From: Cyathus striatus
Lineage: Eukaryota > Basidiomycota > Agaricomycetes > Agaricales > Nidulariaceae
Direction: 5' to 3'
Assembly (NCBI GenBank): GCA_025738555.1
Contig: JAOVFP010000007.1
Location: forward strand, 3,410,001-3,474,000
DNA length: 64,000 nucleotides
Under the pieces are notes generated by a model. The model had not been told where the DNA came from. It worked only from the letters and a program-made list of their open reading frames with translations, and ran no database searches. Numbering within the stretch: position 1 is the stretch's first letter; each line of letters begins with the position of its first letter. Position numbers and translations under genes: made by a program. Shown piece after piece: positions 19,639-31,632 of this stretch.

Positions 19639-22600
19639 TCAAAGTTCATCAGAACTGTCACCTTCAATACCTTCAAAATTGAATTCTTCACCACCTGAGG
19701 AATTTAAACTGTCCTTATTAACAGAATTGCTGACTGCTTTATCCTTTGTTGAAAGCATTACTGAAACTGCATGAATACCTGGAAAGAGCAGTCCTTTTGA
19801 CCAAGACCCAAGTGCCATCTTTGCCCTGAAAGTATTTGATGTCATATTATGTTACATAAAATCAATTTGCCTATGGCCAACTGAAAAAGCATGCTCTGCA
19901 TCAACACTTGATGCTGTAGACAATTTAGATGATATAAGAAATAAAATAAAATAAAATGACTGACTTGAAGCACTAATATAATCCATTGCCATCTGTGAAA
20001 TGGTAGGTCATTTTGTTTCAGCTAATGCCCACCATTGCATATGACCCCCAGAGCACATTATCACCTCTGTATTAACAACTGGTTCACTTAGATAATCTTG
20101 AATGCTGTCAATATTATGAATTATAATGTGTTCAGCTTTGCAAACAAATCAACTGGACTTTTTCTATAAAACTAATTAGTTACCTACAGTGCTGATCAAA
20201 AGTATTGCACACACAAAATACAAACAAACAAGATTGTGAGAAACATAACTTCCCTCAAAGTAGCTCAAATCTTTTCATATAAAATGTAAATATGTAACAC
20301 TGTGTGCATGGCACAATATTTCAGTTATTTAATTGGAAATCAGCTCTTGGCCCACCATACTCCCTATGTCACATCCCACATCACACCCATATCCCCCATG
20401 TCACATCCTTCATGTCACATGACATGTCTTGCATTATGCAATTAAATATTTCCATAATATTCTGTCATGTAAATATCTTTGTAATATTGAACATAGGCTG
20501 ATGTCAATTTGACATAACATCATTTCAATATTATTTCGATATTTCATCAATATTACACAAGCAAAATATTGTGAAAAATTTCAATATTTCATTAATATTT
20601 CGAATAACAAAAACCTTTGAAATACTGGATGTAAATTGTAATCAATATTTCAGACAAAAATAATAATATAATAATACAGATTTTTCCATGATATTTCCAA
20701 ACTATTTCATACTGCAATATTGTGCCATGCACACAGTGTTACATATTTACATTTTACATAAAGAGATTTGAGCTACTTTGAGGGAAGTTATGTTTCTTGC
20801 AATCTTGTTTGTTTGTATTTTGTGTGTGCAATACTTTTGATCAGCACTGTAGAGATAATATAATTAATTAAAACACACTTGTAGTACTTGAGGAACAACT
20901 ATTGCCTCTGAAGATGAAGACTTATAAGATGCCTCCCACCTCTTTATAACAATGTTCATGATATCCTGTACCTGTTGAGTGTTATAACCATGGACTTTGA
21001 ACCACTCAAGCTTTCTGTCAGGATACATTACTAAATAATATCAATCAATAATAATAATAAAACTAATAATAATAACATATACACACCAATTGCAATGTAA
21101 TATATTTCTGACTTGCTAGTGAGAGTCACACACTTCTCAAGTACTAGGAGTGATGCATGTGCTGCCACTCTCATAACAGCTGGAAGTTTTGGATAGTTGT
21201 CATCAAGCTCACTTTCATCTTCTTCTGAGAGTGAATCTCTAATGCATTCCAGAGAAAGTTTTAAATCATGAAAAATGGGTAGTGTTTCCATGATTTAGGG
21301 AACTTTATCCTGAGAGAATAAGTCTGTTGCCCCCTTAAAAATCTGCAACAAATTTGAGTAATAAATTAAATTATTAGAAATGCACATACATTGAGTACAT
21401 CAACCAAGTTCTCAACCATCTCCCACTGCCTGTCACTGAGATGATAAGCTTTTAACTTGTATTCTGTAATAGCAGTGATTTGCTGAATCTCCCTTTGAAA
21501 AAATAAATGTGAACTCAGACAAGTAAAGTCTGGCTTCCAACAAGTTGCAACACAGCAATCAAGAGTACACTTGAAACCTTGAAGAGTGTCATTCTTCTGA
21601 ACCATATCATCAAAAGCTCTATGCAGAGCATCCAAATCATGAATGTGGCATGCAAGTCCAGAGACCTAATAGAGTATTTAATTTCAGAAATTAATGATTA
21701 AGTTGAACATACTTACCTTTCACATAATTTGAGATGCAGCTTTTAGTTCTTCAGCTGGAATCACAACTCTTCTATTCTGCTTCATCCATTGAATAGCTTG
21801 ATCATGAATAGAACCAATCACTGCATGATTATAAGTTTCATGACCATCATCATCAGCCAATACCTCATTATCAACATCCATTTCCTCCCACACTGCTATA
21901 TCCTCCTCCTTCATCTACAACTAATTCATCACTTGATACAGCTGCATTCTTTCTTCCAGCTCTCTTCTTGAAGAAGAATGAAGTGTACATCTGTATACAT
22001 TCATGTATTAGATTAAAATAATTATAATAAATTTGTATACTCACTTTTGCAATGAGATTCAAGATATGAGCCATACAATGTACTCAGAAATTTGTTCCTC
22101 AGAAAGTTGAAATATACTTTGGGAGTATTTCATCTAGTTTACTGCAGTTACTAGCATTATCCATTCCAATTGATAGAAGCTTGTGTATATCAGTATGGTA
22201 TCAGTAAAAATTAATTAATTTTACTTACAAGATGAGATATTCCAAATCACTTTAAGCATTCAGCAATTGTTTTTGCCAAATACTCAGCTTTATGAGCTTG
22301 TTCCAAGCTAAATCAATGTGTTAATAATGTTAAATTTAAATCTTACAATAAACATACTGAATGAAATCAAGAATGGCTCAGAAAATTTGTCCATCCTCAT
22401 ACCAAATTATTACAAGTCCAAGATATGAAACAGTAATTGGTGCTGTCCAACCATCAAGAGCTGCATGAAATATTTTATTAGATGTAAAATAAATAAATTT
22501 AATAGTAAATGTGCCTACCAAAAAATATTCCTTTACATGAAGTGACATTTTTTGAAAAAAGTGCCAGTGTGTCTCATTGAACAGTCTTATCTGATGGTAA

Positions 22601-23343
22601 CTTGGCTTCTGGACACAACATTTTGACTTGCAGTTGGTAATATTTGTTAACAATGTTGAAGAGATGGTTGCTAGCTGCACAGTGCAACACAACCAGGGTA
22701 CAAAGAGCTGTCTCAGAGTATGGAATTGTGTCTTCATTCATGTTCTGTAAAAGAGCAAGTTTCTGAAGTTGTTCATTGCACCATGTCAACCCAGTTACTA
22801 AATTTCCAGTGCCATCACAATCCTTTTGGCAATCTTGGTGATGGGGTTTATGATTATTGGGGTTCACTTTGCAAGTAAAATCAAATCAAATCTTCTCTGG
22901 AATGCCATTGGTGTAAACCCTCTCTACAGAGATATTACAGTAATTATATGTCTCTGTTTTAACCCCAGCAAATGTTGCCTCTGAGGTACAATTAATTTAT
23001 CAGTAATCTATAATCAATAAATATTTTTTTTAGCAAACACACCAATTATTTCACTATCTGGTTTGTCCCAAACTTCTACATCTAACATATTCTTAACCAG
23101 CTTATTGTTCTGGTGTTGACATTGCTTCACTGGAGACAAAACAACTGGATATACAAGTGCAGTTGTTGGTGGATCAGGGGTATGAGGGTGTGGAAATGGT
23201 GCAGGAGAGGCATTTCAACTATGTGTGGGTGTCTGAGGTTGGCTAGGCAATGGGGTGCCTTGGTTACTGCCCACAGGAGTAGGAGCCTTGGATCCTCTAG
23301 CTGAAGTCCTTGTTCAGCTTTGGCCTTTAGGCTTGGGAGACAT
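19639..23343 (-). pseudogene. hAT superfamily transposase (decayed, multi-exon)
   Basis: Read on the minus strand from the ATG at 23343-23341 (MSPKPKGQS then stop), the pieces in order are: a Pro/Thr-rich N-terminus; WDKPDSEIIG (about 23080-23040); a zinc-finger-like block with HKPHHQDCQKDCDG (about 22850-22800); LPSDKTVQ and RLFNETHWHFF (about 22600-22540); LDGWTAPITVSYLGLVIIW (about 22465-22410); MDNASNCSKL (about 22170-22140); SDRQWEMVENLVDVLN (about 21440-21395); EIYYIAIG and YPDRKLEWF (about 21110-20990); and KMALGSWSKG at the C-terminus, ending at 19639. LDGWT, DNASN and LGSW are hAT transposase blocks that belong to the DDE catalytic core and dimerisation tail. Several stops and frame breaks plus a MITE insertion show it is dead. 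Confidence 0.88.
20187..20849. mobile_element. Tc1/mariner-type MITE with about 138-bp terminal inverted repeats
   Basis: The left end CAGTGCTGATCAAAAGTATT at 20187 is repeated inverted at 20849, and the similarity continues for about 138 bp with few differences. TA flanks both ends (20185-20186 and 20850-20851). CAGTGCTG is close to the Tc1 terminal consensus. It lies in the hAT transposase pseudogene and carries no ORF of note. Confidence 0.9.
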
Positions 23344-23736
23344 TTAAAATAAATAAAAGCGAAATTTAGAAAATTTACTATGACAGTTAATGGTACAGAT
23401 CGACAACTGGGGGGCAGGAATTACTCTAATCAATGAATTGAAGTGGTCATTGAGCAGATCCAGGGTGAAATTAAGTCGGAGTCTGAAATGTTACCAAAAA
23501 TAGATGCATCCATCCAAATACTGGGTGCATCTACAGATTTCCATCTGGAACTGATCTACATCTGCTATTTTTGGATAAAAATAGTGGATAGCTGGTTCAG
23601 GGCCATCCATGTCAGTCCCTATGTGTCACACACTCTTTGACAAGATGAAATTTGGTGCTTGTCACATGTCACATTTGACATGACAAAGGTTTCAAATGGT
23701 CATGCAAAGTTGCATGTTCAAATTTTTCTCTTGCAG

Positions 23737-24695
23737 TAGGGCTGCTCAATTCTTAGATTGTGAGGTTTTGGGTCACCCAACATCCAAACCAATTTAGGCA
23801 ATGACTACCTGATGTAGGTGTCAGCATTCTGAGTCTGAATATGTATGATGGATGTTGGAAGTGATCAACCATGACTGAACCACTGAAAATAAGCTTTAGG
23901 TGACTTCATTGAGTATTTCAATGGTTCCTGCTTCAAATTACACTATGTTTTTTTAGAAATTTCAAGTTATATGTTCTTTTTATACATTATTACAATATAT
24001 GAAGAAAGAGAGTAAGTTGAACATAAATATATGGCTGTTAGCAAAGCTGAAATGGCAGGAACCCCTTGATTAGTAATAAGTTTGAGCTCCTCTCACAGCT
24101 ACAAAAGTACTTTCTGCATGCACCAAACTGAAAAACCATCAGTCTAATGATTGAAATAAATGTAATGAAAAACAACTGAAAATTTTTCACATAAATATTT
24201 TTCTATAGAAAAATGTGTAATTGGATCATTGCAATTCTTGTAAGTTAGAGCTTTATAAATAAGACATCATAGATGCATGGGTTTGAACATTACCCACAAA
24301 ATTAACATTTATCTGTAGCTCTTATACTGTACTTAAAGTATGTATGCATTTTTGTAATTGTTGAAGGAAGGAAGGAACAAATTCCATACTTTTCCAGGGC
24401 CTTCTGTTCTGTACACTTCAATTTTCCATAGACAAAACAAGATACTAAATTGTATTATGAAGTTAGAAGATTTATATGTAAAACTAGAGGTGATTAAAGT
24501 TGATAAAACTACAATGAACTAAGAGATATATAATATTGTAGTAGGATTGAAGTGGTGCATGACAATGTGCCATGTGGACTTTGAATCCAGCAATGGTGCA
24601 TAGCCATGGTAAATTCCAAATATGGAGTGAATACCCAAATTCAGTAATTTGCAGCACAACCCAAAACCTCACAATCTAAGAATTGAGCAGCCCTA
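23737..24695. mobile_element. MITE-like element, 38-bp terminal inverted repeats
   Basis: TAGGGCTGCTCAATTCTTAG and the following 17 bases at 23737 recur inverted at 24695. The interior (959 bp in total) is AT-rich and non-coding. I could not identify a target duplication, so the superfamily is open. Confidence 0.75.
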
Positions 24696-24769
24696 GTGGT
24701 CAAACCTTGCATGTCTGACCTCAAAGGACACAGAGGCCACTTATAATGCAGCAAATTATTTTCACCACA

Positions 24770-25810
24770 TTCATATCAGTTACCCTCAACTGCTGTGCCA
24801 CCCCTCTTCTGCATTTGATGTTGATACCTTCATTAGAGCTTTTGTGAGTTCAGACCCATATCACATACTTACTTCACTCTATATGCTATGATGACCATCT
24901 ATACCTATGAAGAGCACCAAGGAGAATGGTGGAGGTGCCACATAGAATTGTAATACCAGAGGTTGACATTGTGCCATTCAAGACAGTGGAGAGAAGTCAA
25001 GCATCAAGAGCTGAGAAATGAGATTTGGTTATAGTTTCAGTCCTGGCTGATGTTTGCACAGATTGATATGTTCTTTTGCATGACATTCATGCCATAAATT
25101 TTGATGTTGCATCTATTCAAGCTAGTCCAGTGGGAAGCAGATATCATTGACATCTCTTAGCACCCTTTGGATTTCAGCTGTGTCCCCCTTGTGTTTGCTT
25201 TCTTCTTCACCTATGAGAGTTCCTGTACAGCCAAGTGAGATATGGGAGGAAGTGATATGCATAGTAGAGCCTTACCAATATTCCCTTGCCTATGCTAAGG
25301 AGAAAGACTGGAGGGCAGCTTTATAGAATCAGCCTGACATTGATAGTGACCTTCAGGTGTGTGGATAGCATGTAACATGGGATTCTGGGATAACTGGTAC
25401 TTTGAACCATGTTCAGAGACCTCATGTTTTATTTCATAGTGCTCAATGAGCATTGCTTTGGCAGTGTAGAGATGCTAAACCTTTGAGCATAGCAACATAC
25501 ACTGGTTGGGATTGTATGTGTAGTGTCTGATCCTCCACCAGTGCTGGTGTCCTATTCTTTTCAATTGAACCATCAACCAGACCACTTATGGTCACTCTGC
25601 TGCTCATATAGCTATTTACAACATGTCAATGCATTATACAGCTTACAATTCTTGTATGATCCAGCTGTAAATGCATGATCATGTGTGGCTGATAATGAGT
25701 ACATAGCATTATGGGCTAGTTGGAGCAAGCAGGTAAGGTCATTTATCTCCTAAAATAAGATTACAACAACTAGACTTCATTGAAGGGCAATCTGTATGAG
25801 TTGTATATAA
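24770..25810. repeat. Decayed dispersed repeat, relative at 59990-60870
   Basis: Matching stretches in the same order and orientation include GAGTTCAGACYCA, ATGATGACCATC, GATTGTAAT/GAATTGTAAT, TTCAAG, TGATATGTTCTTTTGCA/CAATATGTTCTTTTACA, TCTAGTGGGAAGC and GCAGGTAAGGT. CpG is almost absent. No protein signature could be read, so the type of element is unknown. Confidence 0.6.
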
Positions 25811-25837
25811 GTCTTGTCTATAGATTACTGAGACAGT

Positions 25838-27036
25838 ATGGCACACAGGGGTCTGTCTTCTGAGCAATTCACAAAAGCAACCTATCCCATCACCCCATGG
25901 GAAGTGGCTGTGGCCATGCATGGAAATCATTTGTAATCAGTTGCCAGTACATCAACATGCACTGTGCATCACAAGTCTGGTCCACATTGACTATTTGACT
26001 TGGGAATTGAAATCAGGAACATTGACTGTACATTGAAAAAAACCTTGCTTGCACCAATAAAATAAGTAATTGTGTGAGAGCAAAGAAGTAAGGTTAGTAT
26101 TAAATATAAAACTATTTAGGTTGTTGCCATTGCTTGACTGTTACAGTGAGACAAAAGGTAGCTTGGTTGGGACAGAGCATCAGTTTATCTAGTACATTGA
26201 TTTCTAGGGGTATTACTATATGGTGAGGAAGAATGGTACATGCAACAGTTCAGCAAGTACAGGCATTTCTGTCTAAATACATACTGATCAGTGAACTCAA
26301 ACAAATTATCAGAAAGAACATAGCTACAACTCATGCATGGAGTGGGACATGCAAACCTAAATACATTGTAAATATATGTAGAGTGGAGTGCCATAGCCCA
26401 CAGCCCAGTAAACCACAGCCACTTCACTGGTGAAAACCAAACAAAAGGTGCTGTTGAGACAGCACACCCTTTCCAATGGCCCAAGAGGTGATGTATTCAC
26501 TCCCAAAACAACAAAAGCTGAGAGATAAAAAAAGAGAAACAGCTAACAAGATGAACAAATGTTAATGCACAATATTTTCTTTGTCTTGTATGCCAAGTTG
26601 CACATTGTGTGGAAGTATAACCATGGTCTCCTTGAAGCTTCAAGTATTAATCCCCATTTGTTGATGCAGATTCCAATCAGCCTTTAGTCTCTCCTGTTCA
26701 ATTATTCTGGTACCCAGATGTATGCCCACAATCAAACAGCCAAGCAACAGCACCAACCTAAATAGTTTTATATTTAATACTAATCTTACTTCTTCACTTC
26801 ACACAATTACTTATTTTATTGGTGCAAGCAAGGTTTTGTCAATGTACAGTCAATGCTTCTGATTTCAATTCCCAAGTCAAATAGTCAATATGGACCAGAC
26901 TTGTGATGCATGCACATCAATGTACTGGCAACCAATTACAAATGATTTCCATGCATGGCCACAGCCACTTCCCACAGGGTGATGGAATAGGTTGCTTTTG
27001 TGAGTTGCTTGGAAGACAGCCCCCTGATGGCACATA
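25838..27036. repeat. Large inverted repeat (two arms of about 285 bp, 635-bp spacer)
   Basis: The left arm at 25838-26117 and right arm at 26755-27036 are reverse complements with scattered transitions and small indels; for example ACTATTTGACTTGGGAATTG at about 25990 recurs inverted near 26870. The spacer has no gene. It resembles a foldback element; no target duplication found. Confidence 0.75.
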
Positions 27037-27687
27037 TACTGGGTAACATTCCAAATCAATACATGTTTGGGTAAAGTCCATGAATTTGTTACACTTTTCA
27101 AGACTTATTGAACAAATTTGATCCATGTTTTTGGAGTATAAATGTTACATGTTCATTGTTGTCAATTGGTACATGTTTTCAGAAGTGGTACATGCTGAAA
27201 ACTAGCAATAGATACATGTTTCTAATGGTGTTACATGTCTTTCTTGACATTAATAATAGATGCATGTTGTATATCACATTAGGTAGATATTTACTCATCT
27301 CCCCTCACCATATATCCCCTTCACCAATCTCCTGGAAATTCTTGACCTGAGAGCCTGATGATGCTCTGCCATTGCTTCAGCTAGGGCAATCAAGATTCAT
27401 CTGACCAGGAAGCTTCACTTTGCACAATAGGTAACAGTGGTACAAGTGATGGGAGAGCAGCAGTGTGTTTCAAAGACACAGTTGAAGTTGACAACAAGTT
27501 GATAATGGGCATTTTTGATGCATAAATTAAAAAATGTATCATTCTCAAAATTCAACATGTACAACTAGTGTAAGGATTAAAAAAACATGTATCATTTTTG
27601 AATTTACAACATGTATCACTTTTATTTTTCAAAACATGTCATAGAATCAGGTCAAAAAATGGTCAAATGTTACCCAGTATATGTGCC
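27029..27687. mobile_element. TIR-bounded element with TACATGT subterminal repeats
   Basis: A perfect 22-bp inverted repeat with core ATATACTGGGTAACATT lies at 27029-27050 and 27666-27687. ACATGT words recur many times, as TACATGTT near the left end and AACATGTA near the right. Such inverted subterminal arrays are typical of transposase binding sites. No ORF or clear target duplication. It overlaps the right arm of the preceding inverted repeat. Confidence 0.65.
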
Positions 27688-29189
27688 ATAAGACAGTTAT
27701 CATGTTATGAATGTAAGCAACAAGCTACCATTAGTATAGCTATAATTGTAGAATAAAGAATTGTATTAAGTATAATAAGTACAACTAAATGCACTTACTA
27801 TAAAGAACCAAGCTTGGATGTGCATTCTTCATGAGTAATAGATGATGGTGAGCAAGAGATGACCAGATTAGAGCAGCATGAGACTTGAACTTTGCTTGAA
27901 CTGGTACCCACAACATGGACCATCCTTCTCCACCATCAAATGGCACAATGTCAAAAATCAATCTTCTAGTCAAAAGATTGCTGTACAGTCAGATTCCTCC
28001 TGCAACAACTGACCTATCTGTGATGTCAAAATCACATTAGCCATAACCATTGCACAATGGGTGAGGATCAACTGCACATACCAGATTGTCCAATCTGAAA
28101 TGATCTTGCAACACTGACCAAATGTACTCCAACTTTGGCACAGAATAGCCTATCACAGACACCTGGTGAGTTGACAGGAGCAATGAGAGTCAGGGTTTCA
28201 GCTGCACCATGCTGGGCATGGCATCAACATGGCTGCAATGAAAGAATGTTCTGGATGAATTGTGAACACTGGGTCAGTTGCTGTAACTGCATTTTATGAG
28301 TAGGATGACTATACCTGTCTACCCCACTCTGCACAGAGCTCTACCAATGCTGAACCAATCCAGAACACCTATTGAGCCAATGTATCTTTCCTAAATCAAG
28401 TGCAGGAATGCCTTCATGAATAGAGGATGACAGATGGCAAAAGCCAACTTGAAATAGAGCAGTAGAATGTTGGAGGTAGGCAAAGATGGGGCACTTAGGC
28501 AAGAACCATCAGCAAAGAGGTGGAATAAGGTGATAGCAGAGTAGAAGGGGGCTGTAAGGTTTTGCCATGTATGTCATGTTGGTTATTCATTGTGCATTAG
28601 GTGATGATCAACCATGCTTACCATATTCCCCAGTGCAAAAGCAGATCCTGACACTGGCTAGGCAATCTCTATTTTATATTGTGTGCAAGTGAAAGTTAGG
28701 TGGGTGTATGTCTGTGTATGTGCAATGATCCAATCCCCCCTGGCAGCTTCGCAGTAGATGCAGATTGTCATGTGTATGATGGTTCTCAGGTCTGTCAACC
28801 AGCATGGAGCATCTTGAACCAGATGACATCCAGAAATCACAAGAAGATTGTGTGCAGGGGACAGGTTCAATGTTGACAAGCTAGGTGAGCCTAGGTAATG
28901 AACTGTTGATGCCATGGTGACACCTGGATGAGACTTTGAGCAGATGGATTGTTGGATTAATGACATGTTAGTTATTGTGTCTGTAATATAGAAAAGAATG
29001 ACATACTACACAGTGTGGTACCCAAAAGCGAGCTAACCCACAGATATGCATTCATCATAACCCAGAACCAGTAATAAACACTATTCCATCCAATGCAAGG
29101 AAAAGTCAATATTGGATGGGGGAGTGAGACAGCATAGTTGTCAATAGGACAGGGTGTGTAGAAGATGCCTGGTAGCAAGTGTGTCATTG
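27688..29189. other. Decayed repeat-like DNA, no recognised gene
   Basis: The sequence is CpG-poor with frequent TG/CA, as expected for old repeats. No ORF over about 100 codons carries a family motif. The gypsy element was inserted at its right end. Confidence 0.4.
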
Positions 29190-29194
29190 GTTTC

Positions 29195-29958
29195 TGTTAT
29201 ATCCGTGTCCGGATACATCGTGCCGACGTTCCCACGTGACCTTCCAACATACCCGGTCCGTTCCCGGAACGTACCCGCTTCGGGTTTACACTTCCCGACG
29301 TTCCCGCCCGGGAACGTACCCGGAACCCGTCGGGTTTTCTATCGGGTATCCCGGATACGTACTTTCTCTTATGACGGCCTCACCGCGTCATCATTCTATT
29401 ACTCCTCCCTTCCATTCCTACTTATACGTTTCATTATGGCCTTTGTAGATTAGTTCCTTATTCTTCATTCTGAGCGCGTCATTTGCGCCCCTACTCCGCT
29501 TTGCCAAGACTTCATTTCCTACTTACTCCTTTGACTTGTCCTTTGTATAATACTTCTACATTCGTATCTACAGGTTCCTACTTAGTATAAGTAGTCTTCC
29601 AGATGTAATAGGTAGTCTTTAGTATTCGTATCAACTCTGTACACTTTCTTCCTACTCTAAGTTCGAAACCTGCTCCGGGTTTTCCTTGGGTTTCTCTCCC
29701 GCTACCTAGTGTAGTGGCGAAGCCTTCTCTTATACTCTAGAACGTCTTCCTTTGTTACATATCATCTTACTCGAAATACGAACCATTCCCTGGGGATATC
29801 CAGGCGGCGCAGCACACAAGCTGAAGCCACGGTTCTTTCCGCACTCCCGCTCTACGTTTCCGCACCCGTACTTACTTCGGGTTTCCGTTATAGTTCTCCC
29901 ACACCCTCCGGGTGTCTTCGCAACCACTTCTAAGCAGGAAGAGAATCGGTACGTAACA
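29195..29958 (+). repeat. 5' LTR of the gypsy element
   Basis: 764 bp, TGTTA...TAACA. Relative to the 3' LTR it has one extra C (about 29490), lacks one C in two places (about 29663 and 29687), and has TG for CG near 29670. ORFs inside the LTR are not genes. Confidence 0.97.
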
Positions 29959-29994
29959 GTATACGAATACTGATACCTTGGATATCTCTTTATC

Positions 29995-31632
29995 ATGGCT
30001 CCAACTGGGACTTCGGTTACTCGCACAGCGCATACCGCTAGTCATACCAATGCTGTGGGTGCTCGTGCCACCCGTGCAGCTACGAGGCAACAGCCTCCAC
30101 GGAGTACTTCAGGTTCTCTACCTTCTACACCGTCTCGGGTTACACCCAGCCCAGCACCACCTCCTAGTGCTACTTTCCTGGGTCCACCCTCGACTTCCGC
30201 TCAGCTACTTTCTGTTCCTGCAGCCGGGAACCTCGGATCTGCTCAGGCTCCTCCGGATGGCACTCCACCGCCATACGGTACAGTCGCAGCAGACCGGGAC
30301 ACTCCCGAGGGTCACGGCTCTGATGGTGGTACCATTGGACCGCCACCTCCACCTCCTTCTCAGCCCAATCCTCCGTCTCCACCATCCTCAGACTCAGGGG
30401 ATGATGGTGATGAGGATGATGTCGACAATCCCAGGCGCACACCTCTTGCGCGCCACTCCCGGGAAGACCGGCTTGCCGAAGCTCTTTTGAGAGTTGCGGA
30501 ATCCGCCCGGGGTACATCGGGAACACGTCGGGAACGCAACGTTCAAAAGCCAGATACTTTTGACGGTTCCAGTGCTGAGAAGTTGGAGCAGTTCATTACT
30601 CAATGCCAAATTTACTTCCGGAATAATCCTTCCCAATACTCGGATGGACATTCCCAGGTCAACTTCGCTCTCGCATATCTTCGGGATACCGCGCTTCAGC
30701 TCGTTATGCCGACCCTCTCCAATCCCTATGCTGATGATGAGTTCCTTCACTCTTGGGAGGTTTTCGTCGTCATGCTAGAGGATAACTTCGGGTTAGCAAA
30801 CCCGGAAGGGGATGCCGAGAATGATCTGGATGTCCTCGTTATGAAGGATTCACAGAAACTGTCCAAGTATCTTGTACAGTTCAACAGGCTTGCACAGCGC
30901 ACCGACTGGGATGATAAGTCCTTATGCCACCGACTCTATTCCGGGTTTCCGGGTCGCATTAAGGATGAGATCTCTCATGTTGGGAAACCTACCACAAAGC
31001 GCGGGATGATTAAACTAGCTCAAGGGATCGATAGTCGGTACTGGGAACGCCAGTCCGAGCGTACGCGGGAATCCCACCAGCCTCGGGGTCCGCGGGTTCC
31101 GGATAGCTCTGTTAGAGCTACTACAAACCGCTCCGCAGTCACCCCGGCGCCTTCCCGCCTCGTTTCGGGTCAATATGCGCCACGTCCGAGTTATCCCCAC
31201 CGTGCTGGTAGTCACCCACCTCGTTCCTCGCAGCCTCCCCAACAGCGGAGGCCGGAATTGAATGACAAGGTTGGTCGAGATGGCAAACTTTTGCCACAAG
31301 AACGTCAGTGTCGCATGGACAACAATCTATGCTTGTTCTGCGGTAATCCGGGGCATCGCGCCAAAGAATGTCCCCGCTCTGCCTCTTCCGCGGCTAGAGC
31401 CCGGGCATCCGGAATATCCGCTTCGGCTCCTACGTCGGCTTCTGCGGGTCCCTCGACCCGCAGGTCCGCGCCTCTTTCCAACCCGGCTTCGGGTTCGAAA
31501 AATAGGGAGCGGTCCTCTGGACACCACACAAGCCGAGGACCGCGTTGTTCCCCCTTGTGCGCAGCCGATGCAGGTAAGACTCAACGCTTCCGCTCTTTCC
31601 GACCCCAATGCCCTTCATATTCCACTTTGTAG
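29995..31632 (+). CDS. Gag polyprotein of the gypsy element
   Basis: The 545-codon ORF starts 37 bp after the LTR. Residues 1-150 are Pro/Ser/Thr-rich and probably disordered, ending in an acidic run. Residues about 180-345 form the retrotransposon Gag capsid-like domain (FDGSSAEKLEQFITQC, then YLRDTALQLV and FNRLAQRTDWDD). A basic Pro/Arg-rich linker follows, then one CCHC zinc knuckle, CLFCGNPGHRAKEC (about residues 446-459), which binds RNA. The Pol frame overlaps from 31262. Comparison with related single-ORF elements suggests Gag and Pol were continuous and that the frame change near 31510 is a one-base difference, so the last 30-40 residues here may be out of the true frame. Confidence 0.9.
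   Translation: MAPTGTSVTRTAHTASHTNAVGARATRAATRQQPPRSTSGSLPSTPSRVTPSPAPPPSATFLGPPSTSAQLLSVPAAGNLGSAQAPPDGTPPPYGTVAADRDTPEGHGSDGGTIGPPPPPPSQPNPPSPPSSDSGDDGDEDDVDNPRRTPLARHSREDRLAEALLRVAESARGTSGTRRERNVQKPDTFDGSSAEKLEQFITQCQIYFRNNPSQYSDGHSQVNFALAYLRDTALQLVMPTLSNPYADDEFLHSWEVFVVMLEDNFGLANPEGDAENDLDVLVMKDSQKLSKYLVQFNRLAQRTDWDDKSLCHRLYSGFPGRIKDEISHVGKPTTKRGMIKLAQGIDSRYWERQSERTRESHQPRGPRVPDSSVRATTNRSAVTPAPSRLVSGQYAPRPSYPHRAGSHPPRSSQPPQQRRPELNDKVGRDGKLLPQERQCRMDNNLCLFCGNPGHRAKECPRSASSAARARASGISASAPTSASAGPSTRRSAPLSNPASGSKNRERSSGHHTSRGPRCSPLCAADAGKTQRFRSFRPQCPSYSTL

Larger units (their letters stand above)
14666..23623 (-). mobile_element. hAT element A (about 9 kb with nested insertions)
   Basis: Both ends carry an inverted TAGGRACTGACATGGATGG (left about 14671-14689, right about 23603-23621). 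The 8-bp TGTCACAC occurs just outside each end (14658-14665 and 23624-23631), though the left terminus appears changed by a small indel. Subterminal copies of CAGATGGAT-like words cluster at both ends, as in other hATs. The transposase gene (19639-23343, minus) starts about 280 bp from the right end. Insertions at 14838-19466 and 20187-20849 account for much of the length. Confidence 0.75.

Noticed and set aside
29959..29994. tRNA primer-binding site after the 5' LTR
   Set aside because: No TGG-starting stretch complementary to a tRNA 3' end was seen directly after the LTR.
29154..30090. Small ORFs inside the gypsy LTRs (also at 36010-36874)
   Set aside because: They appear in both LTR copies simply because the LTRs are near identical; LTR ORFs do not match any protein.
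31262..31632. Programmed frameshift between Gag and Pol
   Set aside because: Possible, but Pol has several other one-base shifts of the same kind in this copy and related elements read Gag-Pol continuously, so a sequence error or indel is simpler.
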